In this document: in pieces, positions 9,183 to 20,370 of the stretch
Layout of the letters: every line of letters begins with the position of its first letter
Position numbering within the stretch: position 1 is the first letter of the stretch
From: Dactylorhiza incarnata
Taxonomy: Eukaryota > Streptophyta > Magnoliopsida > Asparagales > Orchidaceae
DNA length: 64,000 nucleotides
Direction of reading: 5' to 3'
Assembly (NCBI GenBank): GCA_033032865.1
Contig: JAWHQI010000065.1
Location: 6,324,001-6,388,000, forward strand
The notes under the pieces: model-generated
Seen by the model: only the letters and a program-made list of their open reading frames with translations
What the model was told of the DNA's origin: nothing
The model's database searches: none
Position numbers and translations under genes: made by a program

Positions 9183-11435
9183 TTACCTCTCAAGGTGCTT
9201 AATCCATTCAGCAGCTGAATAGACATGGTCAATGTCCTTCATTTGATTGCCATGGCTCACCCAGGTATTGACAACAATTGTGTCCAACTCCAGATTGTCA
9301 TCTTCATGGAGTGTATCCTCTAATCTTTCCATTCTTTTCTGGGCCATATATTCTTCAGCAGTTTGAATGCCCTCTGCCCTTCTCCTCTTTGTTGTTCTCT
9401 CATCTTCAATCAGATTTGATTGACTTTGGAAGTCAAAGTCTTCAGTTCTGCTTGGGTTCAAGATTGGAAGATTCAAAGCAATTCTTGTTCCTTGCAGTAC
9501 TTTTAAGCTTGAGTCCCACTGAGTATCAGTGACCTTTTTGACCATGGTTAAGATATTTTATTGAATAGCATTAGAAGCATTGTTGACCACTTCCACCACT
9601 TGCTTGCTGGCTTCTGCTTGATTGGAGAGTATCAGCTTGTGGGCAGACTCCATGTTGTTATACAGCTTTATGTGCGCTCCTTTCAGCTTAGCATGTAGAT
9701 TGGTAATCTTCTCCTCCCCTTCTTTGTTATTTTCTACTATCTTCTTTTCTATTTCAGAGTGTTGATGTATTATGCATTGGGAGATAATTTGAAAAATACT
9801 ATCCACATCATCCAAAATACTTTCCTTGACTTTGTCAATGTGGGTCATGACATGGCTGCTAGATGTGTTAGCCACTTGTGCCATCCTTGCAACTGCATTC
9901 TCCCAGACATTTTGGTTTTTGTAAAGATGATTCTTTACATATGTGATGTCTTTGGTGGAGACCCCTTGATGATCAACAATTTGCTTCAGTACAGTGTGCT
10001 GAGCAGCAACTGTGCCTTTGGCCATTTCAAACCATCTTATCATTTGCAGAAGGATATGATCTGATGCAGTTTTGACATCGTTAACCTGGGTATTCAGCTC
10101 AGTCCTCACTACAGCCACTCTTGACTCCATTCTTTGCTCACTGGCCTGGATCTCCTGAGTCAATGCAGCTCTTGTTGCATACAACTCATCCCTTATCTGA
10201 GCAGAGACATCATGGACCTTTTCAGCAACTATCTCTTTCATAGACAACATCTGACCCTCAATGAAAGATTTAATTGAGTTCAGCAGATCAGATGTGTCTA
10301 ACATAGTAGATGGCCTTTCCTGGGCCACTTCTTTCTCCATTCCAGGTTCTGGTCTATGCAGATCTTCAGCACTTGGGTTGTGCTCCCCCTCACTAGCACC
10401 CCCACCAATATCACCAAAGAGAGGGATATGCTCCCCCTCACTTGGAGCATCCCTATATGGAGAATTTTGACTAGGAGAACCTTGGATAGGTGAGTTCATT
10501 GGTTCATCTTCAGCAGAGGGAATAGCTGGATCAGTATCAATCTTAGTTGGCTCAGTAGAATCAACTCTTCCTTGGAGAGCACAATCTTCACCAGTCCTGG
10601 GGACATATTCTCCTTCTTCATCTTCCATGTGCTCTTGAGGATCACCTTTCTTCTTGGAGGATTCAGCACCTCCTTCTCCACTCTTCAGAGCTTTCTTCTT
10701 CTTCTTCTTCTTCAACTCTGCCAACACAGAGGGTTAGCTCATGGGGAGAACCCTTGTGGATCTATCTAGAGTCTTAATATCCAACCTTTTCAGGTAATGG
10801 ATATTAATACCTTTGATTGAGGAGAATTCTCCAGGATATGCCTTCAGCAGGTAGAGAGAAATGATCCTTCCTAGGTTAGGAGCCTGCAGGCATTGCTTAA
10901 TCCTTTGGTACAGGACATTTCCCCAGCATGTCCTTTTATTTAAGATGATCCTTACAATCAGCTCAAACATGGGTTGAGAGATTGTGTCATGTGAGCCAGG
11001 CTTGCACAGGAGTGCCTTTCCCACAATGTCACATAACAACTTCCCTTTTTGATTGAAGAATTTCTTCTTTAGTGATGAGGTCTGGGGAGCACTGTATTCA
11101 CACCACTTTAAGGCATGCTCCTTATCTTCTGCAGATATTTCCTCTTCTTCCACTCTTGGAAGGTGCAGTACTTTTTCCAATCTCTTAGGGGACAGTTTCA
11201 CCCTAATTTCACCCACCTTAGATGTTAAGCCATCCATGGAGGACGACTGCTTGGCATTTGCAAAGAACTCTAGCACTTCTTCCTTGAATATCTGAGAGGG
11301 TTCAGACATCAAGAAGTCTAGTCCAGCATCAGAAATCAACGATATGACACTCAAAATCTCTGGTGAGGCATGTAGAAACCCATCCCTCACTAACTCACAA
11401 CCTTCTTGCAATTCCTTCGCAATCTTGGGCGCCAT
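9183..11435 (-). pseudogene. Accessory ORF: plant transposon-associated domain plus coiled-coil protein
   Basis: One frame of about 750 codons, starting MAPKIAKELQEG at 11435 and ending at 9183. It is broken by two stops, at 10736-10734 and 9560-9558, with no frame change. The first 233 residues resemble the N-terminal domain of plant retrotransposon accessory proteins, recognisable by VKLSPKRLEKVLHLP (about residues 77-91). A Lys/Glu-rich acidic linker follows, then a long helical segment (about residues 350-600 of the joined frame) rich in heptads, likely coiled coil, then a charged tail with KRRR. Such ORFs occupy the env position in some copia lineages, but I see no signal peptide or membrane span. 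Function unknown. The long, compositionally normal frame suggests recent loss of coding capacity, or tolerated stops. Confidence 0.75.
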
Positions 11436-11599
11436 CTTAGTCGAATGAGAAAATCGAAGACGCTGGGACGGAAGAGTAGAGGTTTCGTCTCGGCGGCTAG
11501 GGTGGTGCGAGAGAATGTGAAGGTGTTGGGAAAATGATTTCTCTTAACCCCTAGAAATGAGTTAAAGAAGAATTCTACGAATGAAAAATAAGGCTAAGT

Positions 11600-11835
11600 A
11601 AATATGCGTCGAATAGTATTTGACGCAACGTCGAAATGTAGTCGACGTTTCCTTCAGATTGAGTCGAAGTAACTCTAGGAAGATTTCAACGTATGTGTTG
11701 TCGACGTTACTCTGATTTCTAGTCGACGCATCTAATGTAGTCGACGCACCTTTGTCGACGCACCTTCCTTATTCTCCTCTCGACGTCCAAACAGGATGTA
11801 TTCGACGTTTGCGTCGAATGGTAATCGAAGCACGT
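11600..11835 (+). repeat. GTCGACG-rich patch in the solo LTR
   Basis: Many imperfect copies of GTCGACG and CGTCGAA within about 230 bp of otherwise AT-rich sequence, several of them palindromic. No tandem period was found. Confidence 0.7.
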
Positions 11836-12469
11836 CGATTTATGTGACAGATCTAAATATGCGCCAGATCTCTTTCCTTCTTTCAGTAGATCTGATTTGT
11901 ATGGAATAATGTTAATATTTTATAGTCGTTCTGAATCATTCTTTCCTTCTATTTGATTCTTGGCTAATCTGATTAACTCTATTTTGGATATCATTTGAAA
12001 TCGGGATTCATTCTTTCCTTCTACTGAAAATATTATTATGGAAATATTTCTTTCTTTCTAATACTCTGCCTGCTAATTGATTACTCTCCTTTAGTGTTAT
12101 TTGATTGAAACAGAGCTATAAATAAAGAGGAGGTCGGCAGAAGAAGTAGTCAAGTGATTCACCATTTTTACATTTGAAAAGACGAAAAGCTCCCAAGTGA
12201 AAAAGAGAGAATTGAGAAATAGTCCTGCATCAATATTCAAGCATTCTTCTTCCTCTGCTTCTGAAGTCACCCTGCTGCAAATTCTGATAGCTCTCACATA
12301 AGAGAGAAAAGCTACAAATCTTCTTCTCTCTATAGAAAAAAGATTTAATTCACTTCTTGTGCTTCCAATCTTCTTGCTAGGAAGAAGATTCATTCTTGTT
12401 CTTATTTCTTTCTTCTTTCTTATTTTTACCTAAACATTGTAAAAGAGTTTTTAGAATCTCTCTTCAAAA

Positions 12470-12585
12470 AATTCAGTGTACTGGTTCTAAGAGTCTCCTT
12501 TTCAAAAGACTCAGTTGGTTCTAAGAGTCTCCTTGTCAAAAGACTCAGGGTGGTTCTAAGAGTCTCCTTATCAAAAGACTCAGTG
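12470..12585 (+). repeat. About 34-bp tandem repeat in the solo LTR
   Basis: Three to four copies of GGTTCTAAGAGTCTCCTT followed by CAAAAGACTCAG. AGAGTC and GACTC can pair within each copy. Confidence 0.8.
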
Positions 12586-12837
12586 CAAGATAGTGAATTC
12601 CTACCAAGGGGGTAGAAGAGTGGACTACCCAAAGTTTGGGGAACCACTATATTTTCTTGTGTTGTGCTGTGATTTCTTTTCTTGCATTTACTTTCTTTAT
12701 TTGTTTAATTCTTGTTGGTGTGTGGGAAGCTATAATCTGTGATCATACACATATATATATTAACATTGCACAAAATATTTTTTAATCTCTATTCACCCCC
12801 TCTAGAGAATTCTAGTGAGGTTAACTGTGCACTTTCA

Positions 12838-13277
12838 GAAGGGTCATTTAATGTCGTCGAGGGTTTATATAGTGGGCTAGAGTGTTGACCTAATCAACTC
12901 AGTGGTTAAGCTGAGACGGTTCAACTAATGCTTCAACCACGGGCCGAATTCATCGATCATAGCTAATGTTTTAAGGAGTAAGTTCGTCGAACTGAGCTCG
13001 ACATTTGTCGAACCCAGACTTTACCCAGATTTTAGGCAAAATTTGAAGCTTAGCTAATGCAGATTGTACCGGTTAATTCTATCATCCTATTTTAACACGA
13101 TTATAGATAGTATTTGATGATAAATTCACAATGGAGATACTTACCTTGAGGATTTAGTCCACTACTGATGTTGACTTTATGAAGTTAACTTCTTTCCTTT
13201 CTTGTGCCATGGGCACTCACTGTCCAAGTACCACTTATGTATGAGGCTGGTACTTGAACTATCCTGCAAAACAGAGT
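12838..13277 (-). other. Copia interior where pol would be expected; non-coding
   Basis: Together with 11436-11518 this is all that lies between the gag stop and the accessory ORF once the solo LTR is removed. No integrase or reverse transcriptase trace is readable. It contains GTCGAA-type words similar to those in the LTRs. Confidence 0.75.
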
Positions 13278-15806
13278 TTAATATCCCTTAGGAACCCAAG
13301 GTGACTTGGGTCCTAGGTTCTTGTTAGCATGATCAAATGACCTAACTCTAGCAGCACCCTTTACAGGAAGGCTCTTCTTTGCATTAGGTACATTGGGATT
13401 GTACCAGCAATCTATTGCAAAGTGTCCCACTTTACCACAGCACCAACATTCATGAATGTTGTATCTTCTCTTCTGAGCATTTCCTGAGGATTGTGCAGCA
13501 CAGTCCTCATTTTCAGGAATAGATACAGCAACATTCTTCCTGTTCCTCTCATCAATTATTTGACTGAATGTCATTCTGTGTGCTGTCTTGATGCTCTTTG
13601 TCCTGATTGCATCAGCTTGCAATGACTTGGCAGCCATACAAGATTTGATGGCCTCTGACACTGAGCACTCAGACATGTTTACAGAATTGGCACCAGTCAT
13701 GTTCTTGACAGATCCAACCTTAGAAGGGCTTGCCTTCTCATTCTTGAATGAAGTGGCTGAAGTACCAAAAACAAATGGTCCATGTTGGGCCATTTGAATT
13801 TCCTCATGGGGAGCCTTCATGACACTCAATCCCATTCCCTTTCTACCACTATATGAAGGAGCATTTTCCTTCCTATAGCACCTCTCATTCTTCCAGTGAC
13901 CATAAATTCTTTCATGGTCATACCTGTTGGAGGGAAATATCACCTTTCTAAAGGTGGGTTGAGGCTTAGCCTTCTCCTTGCTCTTAACTCCACTCCCTTA
14001 TCCTACTTCCATTTTCTTGAAGCCTAGTCCTCTCCTATGGGTTTGAGAGGAGAAGGTGTCAATGATAGGAAGCACAGATCTGGGCTTGGAGAATTGAGCC
14101 ACCAGGCTCTTATCCTTCTCAAGCTTTTTCTCAAGGTCCTTGATGACCTTGTTCTTCAGGGAAATAGTGCTTAATTGCACTATAGTTAACCCCTGTAAAT
14201 GACTAATTTGTCTGCTCATCTGAGCCACCAGGGTGGTGGGTTCAGTGTTGACATCCTTAGTCACTTTGAGGGCAACAACTTCCTGGGCTTGCCTCTTGGC
14301 AAGCTTCTTGCTCTTCTTCAGAGCCTCCAAAAGAACACCATATTTATCAATCAATTGATTGAGTTCTTCCTCAGCATCCATGCCCCTTCCATCAATTGAT
14401 GAGGGTGCAACAGATTCTGGACTAGTCTCACAATCAGAAAATGAAATGGAATGAGATAGTACATGAACCTTGTCAGAAGCATTCTGACTCCCTTCCTCAT
14501 CAGTGAAGGCCATAAGGCCTAGCTGAATAGTGTCTTCTTCATCACTATCTGAGTGTGATAGAGGGGCACTGATTCCAACCTTTGCAGCTGGATTGTCTTC
14601 ATCCTCTTCTGCTGCATATAACCCAATGTTGGCTTCTTCTTCATTGTTTGAACCTGATGTTGAAGGATCAGACTCACTCCAGCTTCTTTCTTTATTTGCT
14701 AGGAGTGACTTTTCTCCCTTCCTATCCTTGTGGTGATGATGTTTCGTTTCACCACTATCCTTTCTTTTGACTGGACAGTCAGCTATGACATGTCCAGGCT
14801 TGCTGCAGCTATAATAGATTATATTATTAGTAGAATGTTTACTGGGCTTTGATTCATACATGTCACCCTTTGGGTGCAGTCTTTCAGATTTGTTGCTGTT
14901 CTTTTTGTAGTGTGATGATGAGGAGGGCATGTTCCTCCATGGCTTCCTCTTCATCATCTTCTTGAACTGCCTAAAGAAGGTAGCAAATTCTTCATCAGAG
15001 GAAGAGCCTCCTGAGGTGCTGACTTCAGGTTCAGCTCTTCTCCTTGGAGGAGACACTATCCTCCCCTTGCTTCTCTTGGAGCTGTCAGCTTTGAGAGCTA
15101 CATAATTCTCCATTGCTTTTGCCTTTGAAGAGGTGTCCTCTTCCTTCCTTGCAGACAACTGCATCTCATAGGAAAGCAGCTTCCCAAACAGAGTGTGAGT
15201 TGGGGTCTCACCTAGCTTGGCCACTTCACTGATGGCACATATCTTTGTGTCCCAGTCTCTTGTGAGAGATCTAAGGAACTTGTCATTCAGCTCATAGTTG
15301 GTGAAAGCCCTCTCATAGGTTCTCAGCTCATTGACTATTCTGAAGAACCTCTCATAGCACATGGATATGCTTTCCTGGCTCTGCTGCCTGAAGGCTTCAT
15401 ACTCTTGATTTAGGAGTGACTTCCTGTCATCCCTAACTTCAGCTGTCCCTTCCATATATACTATCAGAGTATCCCACATTTCCTTGGCAGAAGTGCAGTG
15501 TACCAAGTTTTGAAAGGTGGAATCATCAATAGCATTGACAATGATGTTCTGGGCCCTCTTGTCCATGGTGAACAACTCAAGTTCATCCTTGGTCAGATCT
15601 TTGAATGGTTTGGTCACTCTTCTTATTGGATCAATAGTGGATGCAGTGTGAAAGGTGAAAGGTCCTTCTTCAACTGTAATGAAGATCCTTGGATCAGATG
15701 CTTCCATAAACAACCTGATCCTTTGCTCCCATATGCCAAAATTCTCTTTGTTGCATATGGGCAACTTCATGGACCTCATTTCCTTTTGCAATCCAGAGGA
15801 GGCCAT
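13278..15806 (-). pseudogene. Copia gag (UBN2-type) with zinc knuckles
   Basis: A single frame of about 840 codons starting MASSGLQKEMRSMKLP at 15806. It has one internal TAA (14000-13998) and ends WVPKGY at 13278. The first 240 residues are the UBN2/retrotransposon gag capsid region (NFGIWEQRIRLFMEA; SAKEMWDTLIVY; ERFFRIVNELR; LNDKFLRSL). A first zinc knuckle (YYSCSKPGHVIADC) has lost its first cysteine. A second, intact CCHC knuckle is CWCCGKVGHFAIDC, in the part after the stop. A Glu/Ser-rich linker and a coiled segment lie between. Gag packages element RNA. The ending WVPKG is where the protease would normally follow, but the frame stops and pol is missing. Confidence 0.88.
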
Positions 15807-15867
15807 TGGGATTTGATTTGACTAAACCTTTTAGGATCTGGCAGACTGTTAAGTCCTTTTTGACCAA

Positions 15868-15883
15868 CCTAACTCTGAGACCA
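15868..15883 (-). other. Primer-binding site (initiator tRNA-Met type)
   Basis: Minus-strand TGGTCTCAGAGTTAGG begins two bases after the LTR end. It differs by one base in the first ten from the common TGGTATCAGAGC, complementary to the 3' end of initiator tRNA-Met. Confidence 0.8.
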
Positions 15884-15885
15884 CT

Positions 15886-17653
15886 TGAAAGATTATAAGG
15901 TTTGTAGTCTAAATCACCTAGGGGGGGTGAATAGGTCTTTTAAACTTTGCTAGATTAGCTTTAGCTGTTTTCAGAGTTAGTTCAAGCAAATCAGCAAACA
16001 TAGAAAGCACACAATAATTTATAGTGGTTCCCCAAAGACAGTGTGTCTATGGGTAGTCCACTTTCCCCCTCCACCCTTCTAACAGTCTGTTAGATATGGC
16101 CAACTTCTCCAATCTCGGCTCAAAGAGCTTACAGCACAAGTTCCTCAGAACTTCTCAGATCAAGAATGATCCTACCTCAGGACACAAGTCCCTACAACTC
16201 AGAGCTAACTACAGCTCCTACCTCAGGCACAGCTGCCCTATAAACTCAGAGGATAACACCTCCTACAGCTCAGACAATAATGTCCTACAACTCAAGTTGT
16301 TAAGCCCTACCTCAGATCTGCTCCAGATCCTACAGCTCAGACCTCTCCCAGGTCCTACTACTCAGAGGACTCCTCCTCCTACTTCTCAGACCACCTCCTG
16401 GTCCTACCTCAGGATTTCAGCCCTACAACTCAAAACCCTCAGGTTCCTACAAACTCAGACCAAAAGGTCTTACAACTCAGGCAAAATGCCCTACAGAAAA
16501 ATGAATTAGAAGTATTCTACAGTAGAGGTACTCTCGTGTAGATCCTGCACCGTCTGTGCTTCCTGTAGCTGAAGATGTCGATGTCAGCTACTAACTTGAT
16601 CTTCCTCTTCGACAGAGTGATGGAAGATCACCTTGCTCCTTATTGCAAAGGAGCTAACTTTCTTTCTCTGTTATCTTCTTCTTCTAGTTCAGTGAGCAGG
16701 AGGAAGAAGACGAGAGCTTCAGTCGTCAATGTAACAGTTGATCAGTTTTTTTCACGTTACCAAATGATCGGGGGTGTTTTCAAATGTGCCCTAACTCTTC
16801 CTTTTATACATCTCTGATCTTCAACGGGTCTTAGCTGATCTGTTGAGAAGTATGGGAGAAGCTGGTGGACCCCACACAGCTTTTCTGCAACTTGTCCTAG
16901 CCGCAGGTCCCGCCGCCCTACTTTTCCGTAGAGAAGGACTGCGCTCGACGAACGTGAAGCACTCTGCGTTCGACGAACCAGCTGTCCCCTGCGTTTGACG
17001 ATCTTGCCAGCTCAGCGCTCAGCAAACTTGCCTTGTGTGTCTTCTCAGTGGCTCCGCTGAGACGGCTCCTCGTCTCAGCGTTTGTCGAACGGCGTTCAGC
17101 GTTCGACAATCTTGCCTTGTGTGTCTTCTCAGCGGCTCCGCTGAGACTGCTCCTCGTCTCAGCGTTTGTCGAACGACGTTCAACGTTCGACGATCTTGCC
17201 TTATGTGTCTTCTCAGCGGCTCCGCTGAGATGGCTCCTCGTCTCAGCGTTTGTCGAACGGCGTTCAGCGTTCGACGATCTTGCCTTGTGTGTCTTCTCAG
17301 CGACTCCTTCTTTGATCCCGTCTCAGCGGTCGACGAACGGCGTTCAGCGTTCGACGAACACGCTGATTCTCAGCGTATAATGAACTTATCAGCGGAGGCA
17401 CCTTCTTCTCAGCGGATACGCTGAGATGGCTCCTCGTCTCAGCGGTTTTGACCCCTCATCTCAGCGGTTCTGCTGAGACTACATCATTTATGGGAGATGA
17501 TTTCTCCACATCAAAGGGCATGTTTGGCCCTTCCTTTTGAGTCACCTGCACCTGTATATCTTACACAAGTAAAGTTCATCAAATATAATGTCCTTAGCAT
17601 TGAGAGTGATGCCTCTTCAAATCAAGGTACTATTGAGGGCAATATACCCAACA
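15886..17653 (-). repeat. 5' LTR of the minus-strand copia element (1768 bp)
   Basis: Partner of 6748-8437, with the same ends. It has one more 84-bp repeat unit (array about 17000-17310). Similarity is high outside the array, so the insertion is fairly young. Confidence 0.93.
17000..17310 (+). repeat. 84-bp CpG-rich tandem repeats in copia LTR (right copy)
   Basis: Three full units and a partial one of the same repeat as at 7880-8095, with the CTCAGCGG/CCGCTGAG palindrome mostly conserved. Confidence 0.87.
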
Positions 17654-17658
17654 CTCGG
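17654..17658. other. Target-site duplication CTCGG (right)
   Basis: Exact match of 6743-6747. Confidence 0.92.
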
Positions 17659-18000
17659 GACCCTGAAGCGATGAAGCGGTGAGTCGCCGATGTGCTCGAG
17701 AAGCAAGGATACATGCTGCAAGATCTGCGCAATCGGGCGCATGAGGACAAAGCGGTCTACGTGGATCGCTTCGCCCCGGTTGAAGATGAGTTATCCCAAG
17801 TTCTTGCCGAGCTGCAGACAGACACCTGCCATGAGGCCACCTCTCCCGGGGTGCTCCTCACGCGGGCAGAGGACCAAATCTGGCTGCTGCAGTGCGAGCT
17901 CCGTGTGGTCTTCGCATATCACTATCCACACGTACCGCCGAGATCGGGGGTGCGAGGACGAGGTCGATGGCGGTGGATCCGCTATTGATCCCCCTCGTAC
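17659..18000 (+). pseudogene. Exon-like fragment of the Tat-type element's accessory region
   Basis: Continuation of the frame that ends at 6747. After a TGA around 17681 the frame stays open to about 17988. It encodes a Glu/Leu-rich, probably helical segment (VLEKQGYMLQDLRNRAHEDK; LLTRAEDQIWLLQCELR). Codon use and GC content match the accessory ORF downstream. It could be the C-terminal part of an upstream copy of that ORF; I could not name a domain. Confidence 0.4.
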
Positions 18001-18344
18001 TGGCCTGGCGAACTCGCAGAAACTTGTTCATTATCGCTTTCTTTTTCTACGGCATACTGTAAACAATAATATTTCTTTGAATGCCTCCCGAGAAATAGCG
18101 GAATTTTTCTTTAATTATTGCTCGCTCTTTATTGTTGCTTTTATCTCATTCGCCAACCCCTTTTGTTCAACCCCCCACTCTCGCGGCTTGCCTGGGACTC
18201 GCTTCACCTGACATCGATCTGTCCCTGCTGCATTGCGGCGAGTTCTCAGGGGGTAGGCGGGTTCGGGTATCGAGGCGCGTAATAGCGGGATTTAGCTATC
18301 CGCACCCCTGACGCCTCGATTCCTTCCCGCCGCCTTGAGTTTCT
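18001..18344 (+). other. Gene-free stretch upstream of the antisense accessory ORF
   Basis: No coding signal. Leads to the TATA box at 18345 and a pyrimidine-rich leader (CTCTCTCTTTCTCG), as in plant 5' untranslated regions. Confidence 0.6.
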
Positions 18345-18352
18345 TATAAATA
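18345..18352 (+). promoter_or_regulatory. TATA box for the accessory ORF
   Basis: TATAAATA about 105 nt before the ATG at 18457, with a pyrimidine-rich leader between. Suggests that the antisense ORF has its own promoter, independent of the LTR. Confidence 0.55.
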
Positions 18353-18456
18353 AGCCTGTCATCAATAGTCAACCACCGCATTTAACCTTCTCGACCTCTC
18401 TCTTTCTCGCGATCTCTCGCCTTCTCGCTTTCGCAATCTTTTCTGTTTTAGCAGAT

Positions 18457-20370
18457 ATGGGTGGTGATGGTGATGCGGAGGGTCGAGCCAAGTGGGCCTT
18501 CACATTCTGTGACCATGCGTTCTTTACTTGCTTGCTGACCGAGAGCGAGTACCACTCGGTGGTGGCCAACTACATTACGACGTCATTCACTACTCGCCAT
18601 CCGGCGAAGACCGAGGCCATCAATGACCTCCACACGGATGAGCTCGCCATCTCCGCGACCCACTTCGACGTGGGCCCGCGGCTTCCCATGTGGCCAAAGA
18701 TCATCCAGGTAACTTGCTCGCTACCCTTCCCCTTACATTCCTTTCTCGCGTTAGTTTAGGATTTTGTTCTAACTGCTTCCCGTAAATTCTCCAGCAGTTG
18801 AAATACCATGGCGTCATCCTGGGCCAGATGACCCCAAACTCCATCGCAGTTATGGTGGGGTTCGCGTGCTACCTGCGTGAGGAGCGCATCAAGTTCAGCT
18901 TGTCGATCTTTCGCAAGCTGTTCTCCTTTCGCGCGAACAAGGATGGGACGGCCTTCTTTGCGAGCCAGCGCGCCAAAGTTCACGAGACGGTGAACAAAAG
19001 CCACTACTGGGCGCAAAACTTCATGTTCAAGGGGCCCTTCAGCAACGTCCCCTTCTCGCCCGTTCAGCGGGGCGAGTCCACCTATCGCCTCCCAAGCTCG
19101 ACGACCATGAGAATGACCTCTTCAAGTACATGTCAACCGCCTTCCAGGTCGGCTACCTCTGAAGGAATGTGGACTCGCTACCACCCATGCTTCCCGGAGC
19201 AGGTTTAAACCGTGATCCCTTTCCGTCTCGCCTGAACCTCTTTCATTCCTTTCCTAAACTACTTTTTTATCATTCGCAAGGAGAGAGACCTTCCGCTCCA
19301 CCCCCTATGCGCAAATGGTGCTCATCACCTTGGGCCTAAGGCTCGCATCTGCCGCAGCTGATGCCTGCTGCGAGGCCTCCTGCACCTCCTCCGCCTCCAA
19401 GAAGAGGCCCACACTCGCCAGCCGCGGGTCGTCCCTCAGCCCTCCGCCGCCAAAGAAGAAAAAGCAGTCCTCAGCCCTCGTCAAAGGGAAGGGGATCGCT
19501 GAAAGCTCATTTGGGGCCAATCCTCCAGCGGACTCTCTCGCCGACCAGAGAGTCGGGGAGGGCCCCGGGGAGACCGTCCGCGTGCCGACCACACCCATGT
19601 CGGCGGTCCACCACAATTTCTGCCTCGGCACCAAGCACCGGGATGCGGTCGGCGAGCCCATGTTGGAGTGGGACTCGGACTCCAATCGGGTCTCGATCTC
19701 CACCCTCAATCCCTCCTGGGTGGAGCGGGAGGCCATAGGAGGAGAGACCTTCGCCGTGTCTTTCGGCCTCTATGGGCAGGAGGATGCCGCGGAATTCCAC
19801 ACCCTCTCGTCCCGAGTGCTCGCTTATGAGTACGTGAGAGCTCAGCTTTGCGGGCTGGAGCTCGCCCACATGGCAGGTAGCCGCTGCCTCGCGACGGAGA
19901 GGAACTCTGAGGACTTGAAGTGCGAGCTGCAAGAGACGCAAAAGGAGCTTGCCGACCTGAAGGAAAAATAGGTCATCTCTGATGGCCTCCTTGAGAGCTT
20001 GCTTGTCATCTTTCGCCATTTTCCTTTTTAACCCATTTGCCTCTCACAGGACCCTGAGACCGCCGACCAGCTCCTCGCTCGCAAGATGGAGCTGGAGGGG
20101 GAGGTCGCTGTTCTGAAAGCTCACAACCAGGAGCTCGCCCGGGCCGCCCTTCCACCCGCTCCTCGCTCTCACCGAACCTTGAGGAACTTGAAGCGCGTGG
20201 AGGAGGAGTCGCTGCGAGACACAGGGATCCTGGCGGCGAGGCACATCTTTGACACCTTGAAGGGGGCAGGGCCTCTATCAGCCGACGCGGAGGAGCTCAC
20301 CGTCGAGGAGGTCGTCCCAGGGCTGTTCGAGTCGATCCCTCCTTTTGCTGATGATGAGGGTGAGCCTTAA
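18457..20370 (+). pseudogene. Antisense accessory ORF of a Tat-lineage gypsy element (putative gypsy-type transposon domain)
   Basis: Exon A (18457-18708) begins MGGDGDAEGRAK and ends at a donor, CAG|GTAACT. Exon B starts near 18795 after TTCTCCAG. Exon B carries the signature of the plant 'putative gypsy type transposon' family (Pfam PF04195-like): LGQMTPNSIAVMVGFACYLRE, then SLSIFRKLFSF, then GPFSNVPFSP. After about 19080 the homologous-looking frame shifts by one base, and a TGA follows near 19161. Later exons (about 19315-19971 and 20050-20370) give a Pro/Lys linker (PPPPKKKKQ) and a Glu/Leu-rich coiled coil ending ADDEGEP. In Tat elements such an ORF lies downstream of pol in antisense, matching the minus-strand gag and LTR at 44985-45912. 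Biochemical role unknown. Disabled by the frameshift and stops. Confidence 0.7.

Larger units (their letters stand above)
11519..12842 (+). mobile_element. Solo LTR of a copia element nested in the copia interior
   Basis: Starts TGTTGGGAAAATG at 11524 and ends GTGCACTTTCA at 12837, 1314 bp. A perfect GAAGG duplication lies at 11519-11523 and 12838-12842. Near its right end are GGGGAACCACTATA and TCTATTCACCCCC, typical of copia LTR ends and shared with the surrounding element's LTR read on the minus strand. It lies opposite to its host. The rest of the element was presumably lost by recombination between its two LTRs. Confidence 0.92.
6748..17653 (-). mobile_element. Non-autonomous Ty1/copia element with gag and accessory ORF, no pol
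   Basis: Complete on structural grounds. LTRs lie at 6748-8437 and 15886-17653, with a perfect CTCGG target duplication at 6743-6747 and 17654-17658. The minus-strand orientation follows from a primer-binding site complementary to initiator tRNA-Met (15868-15883) beside the right LTR and a purine tract beside the left LTR (8438-8451). The interior holds gag (15806-13278) and a long accessory ORF (11435-9183). Protease, integrase, reverse transcriptase and RNase H are all absent. It must have moved with enzymes from another copy. A solo LTR of a related element lies inside (11524-12837). Confidence 0.92.

Noticed and set aside
9183..11435. Viral-type envelope protein
   Set aside because: The position matches env-like ORFs of some copia lineages, but no signal peptide, membrane span or fusion-like segment is visible; a coiled-coil accessory protein describes it better.
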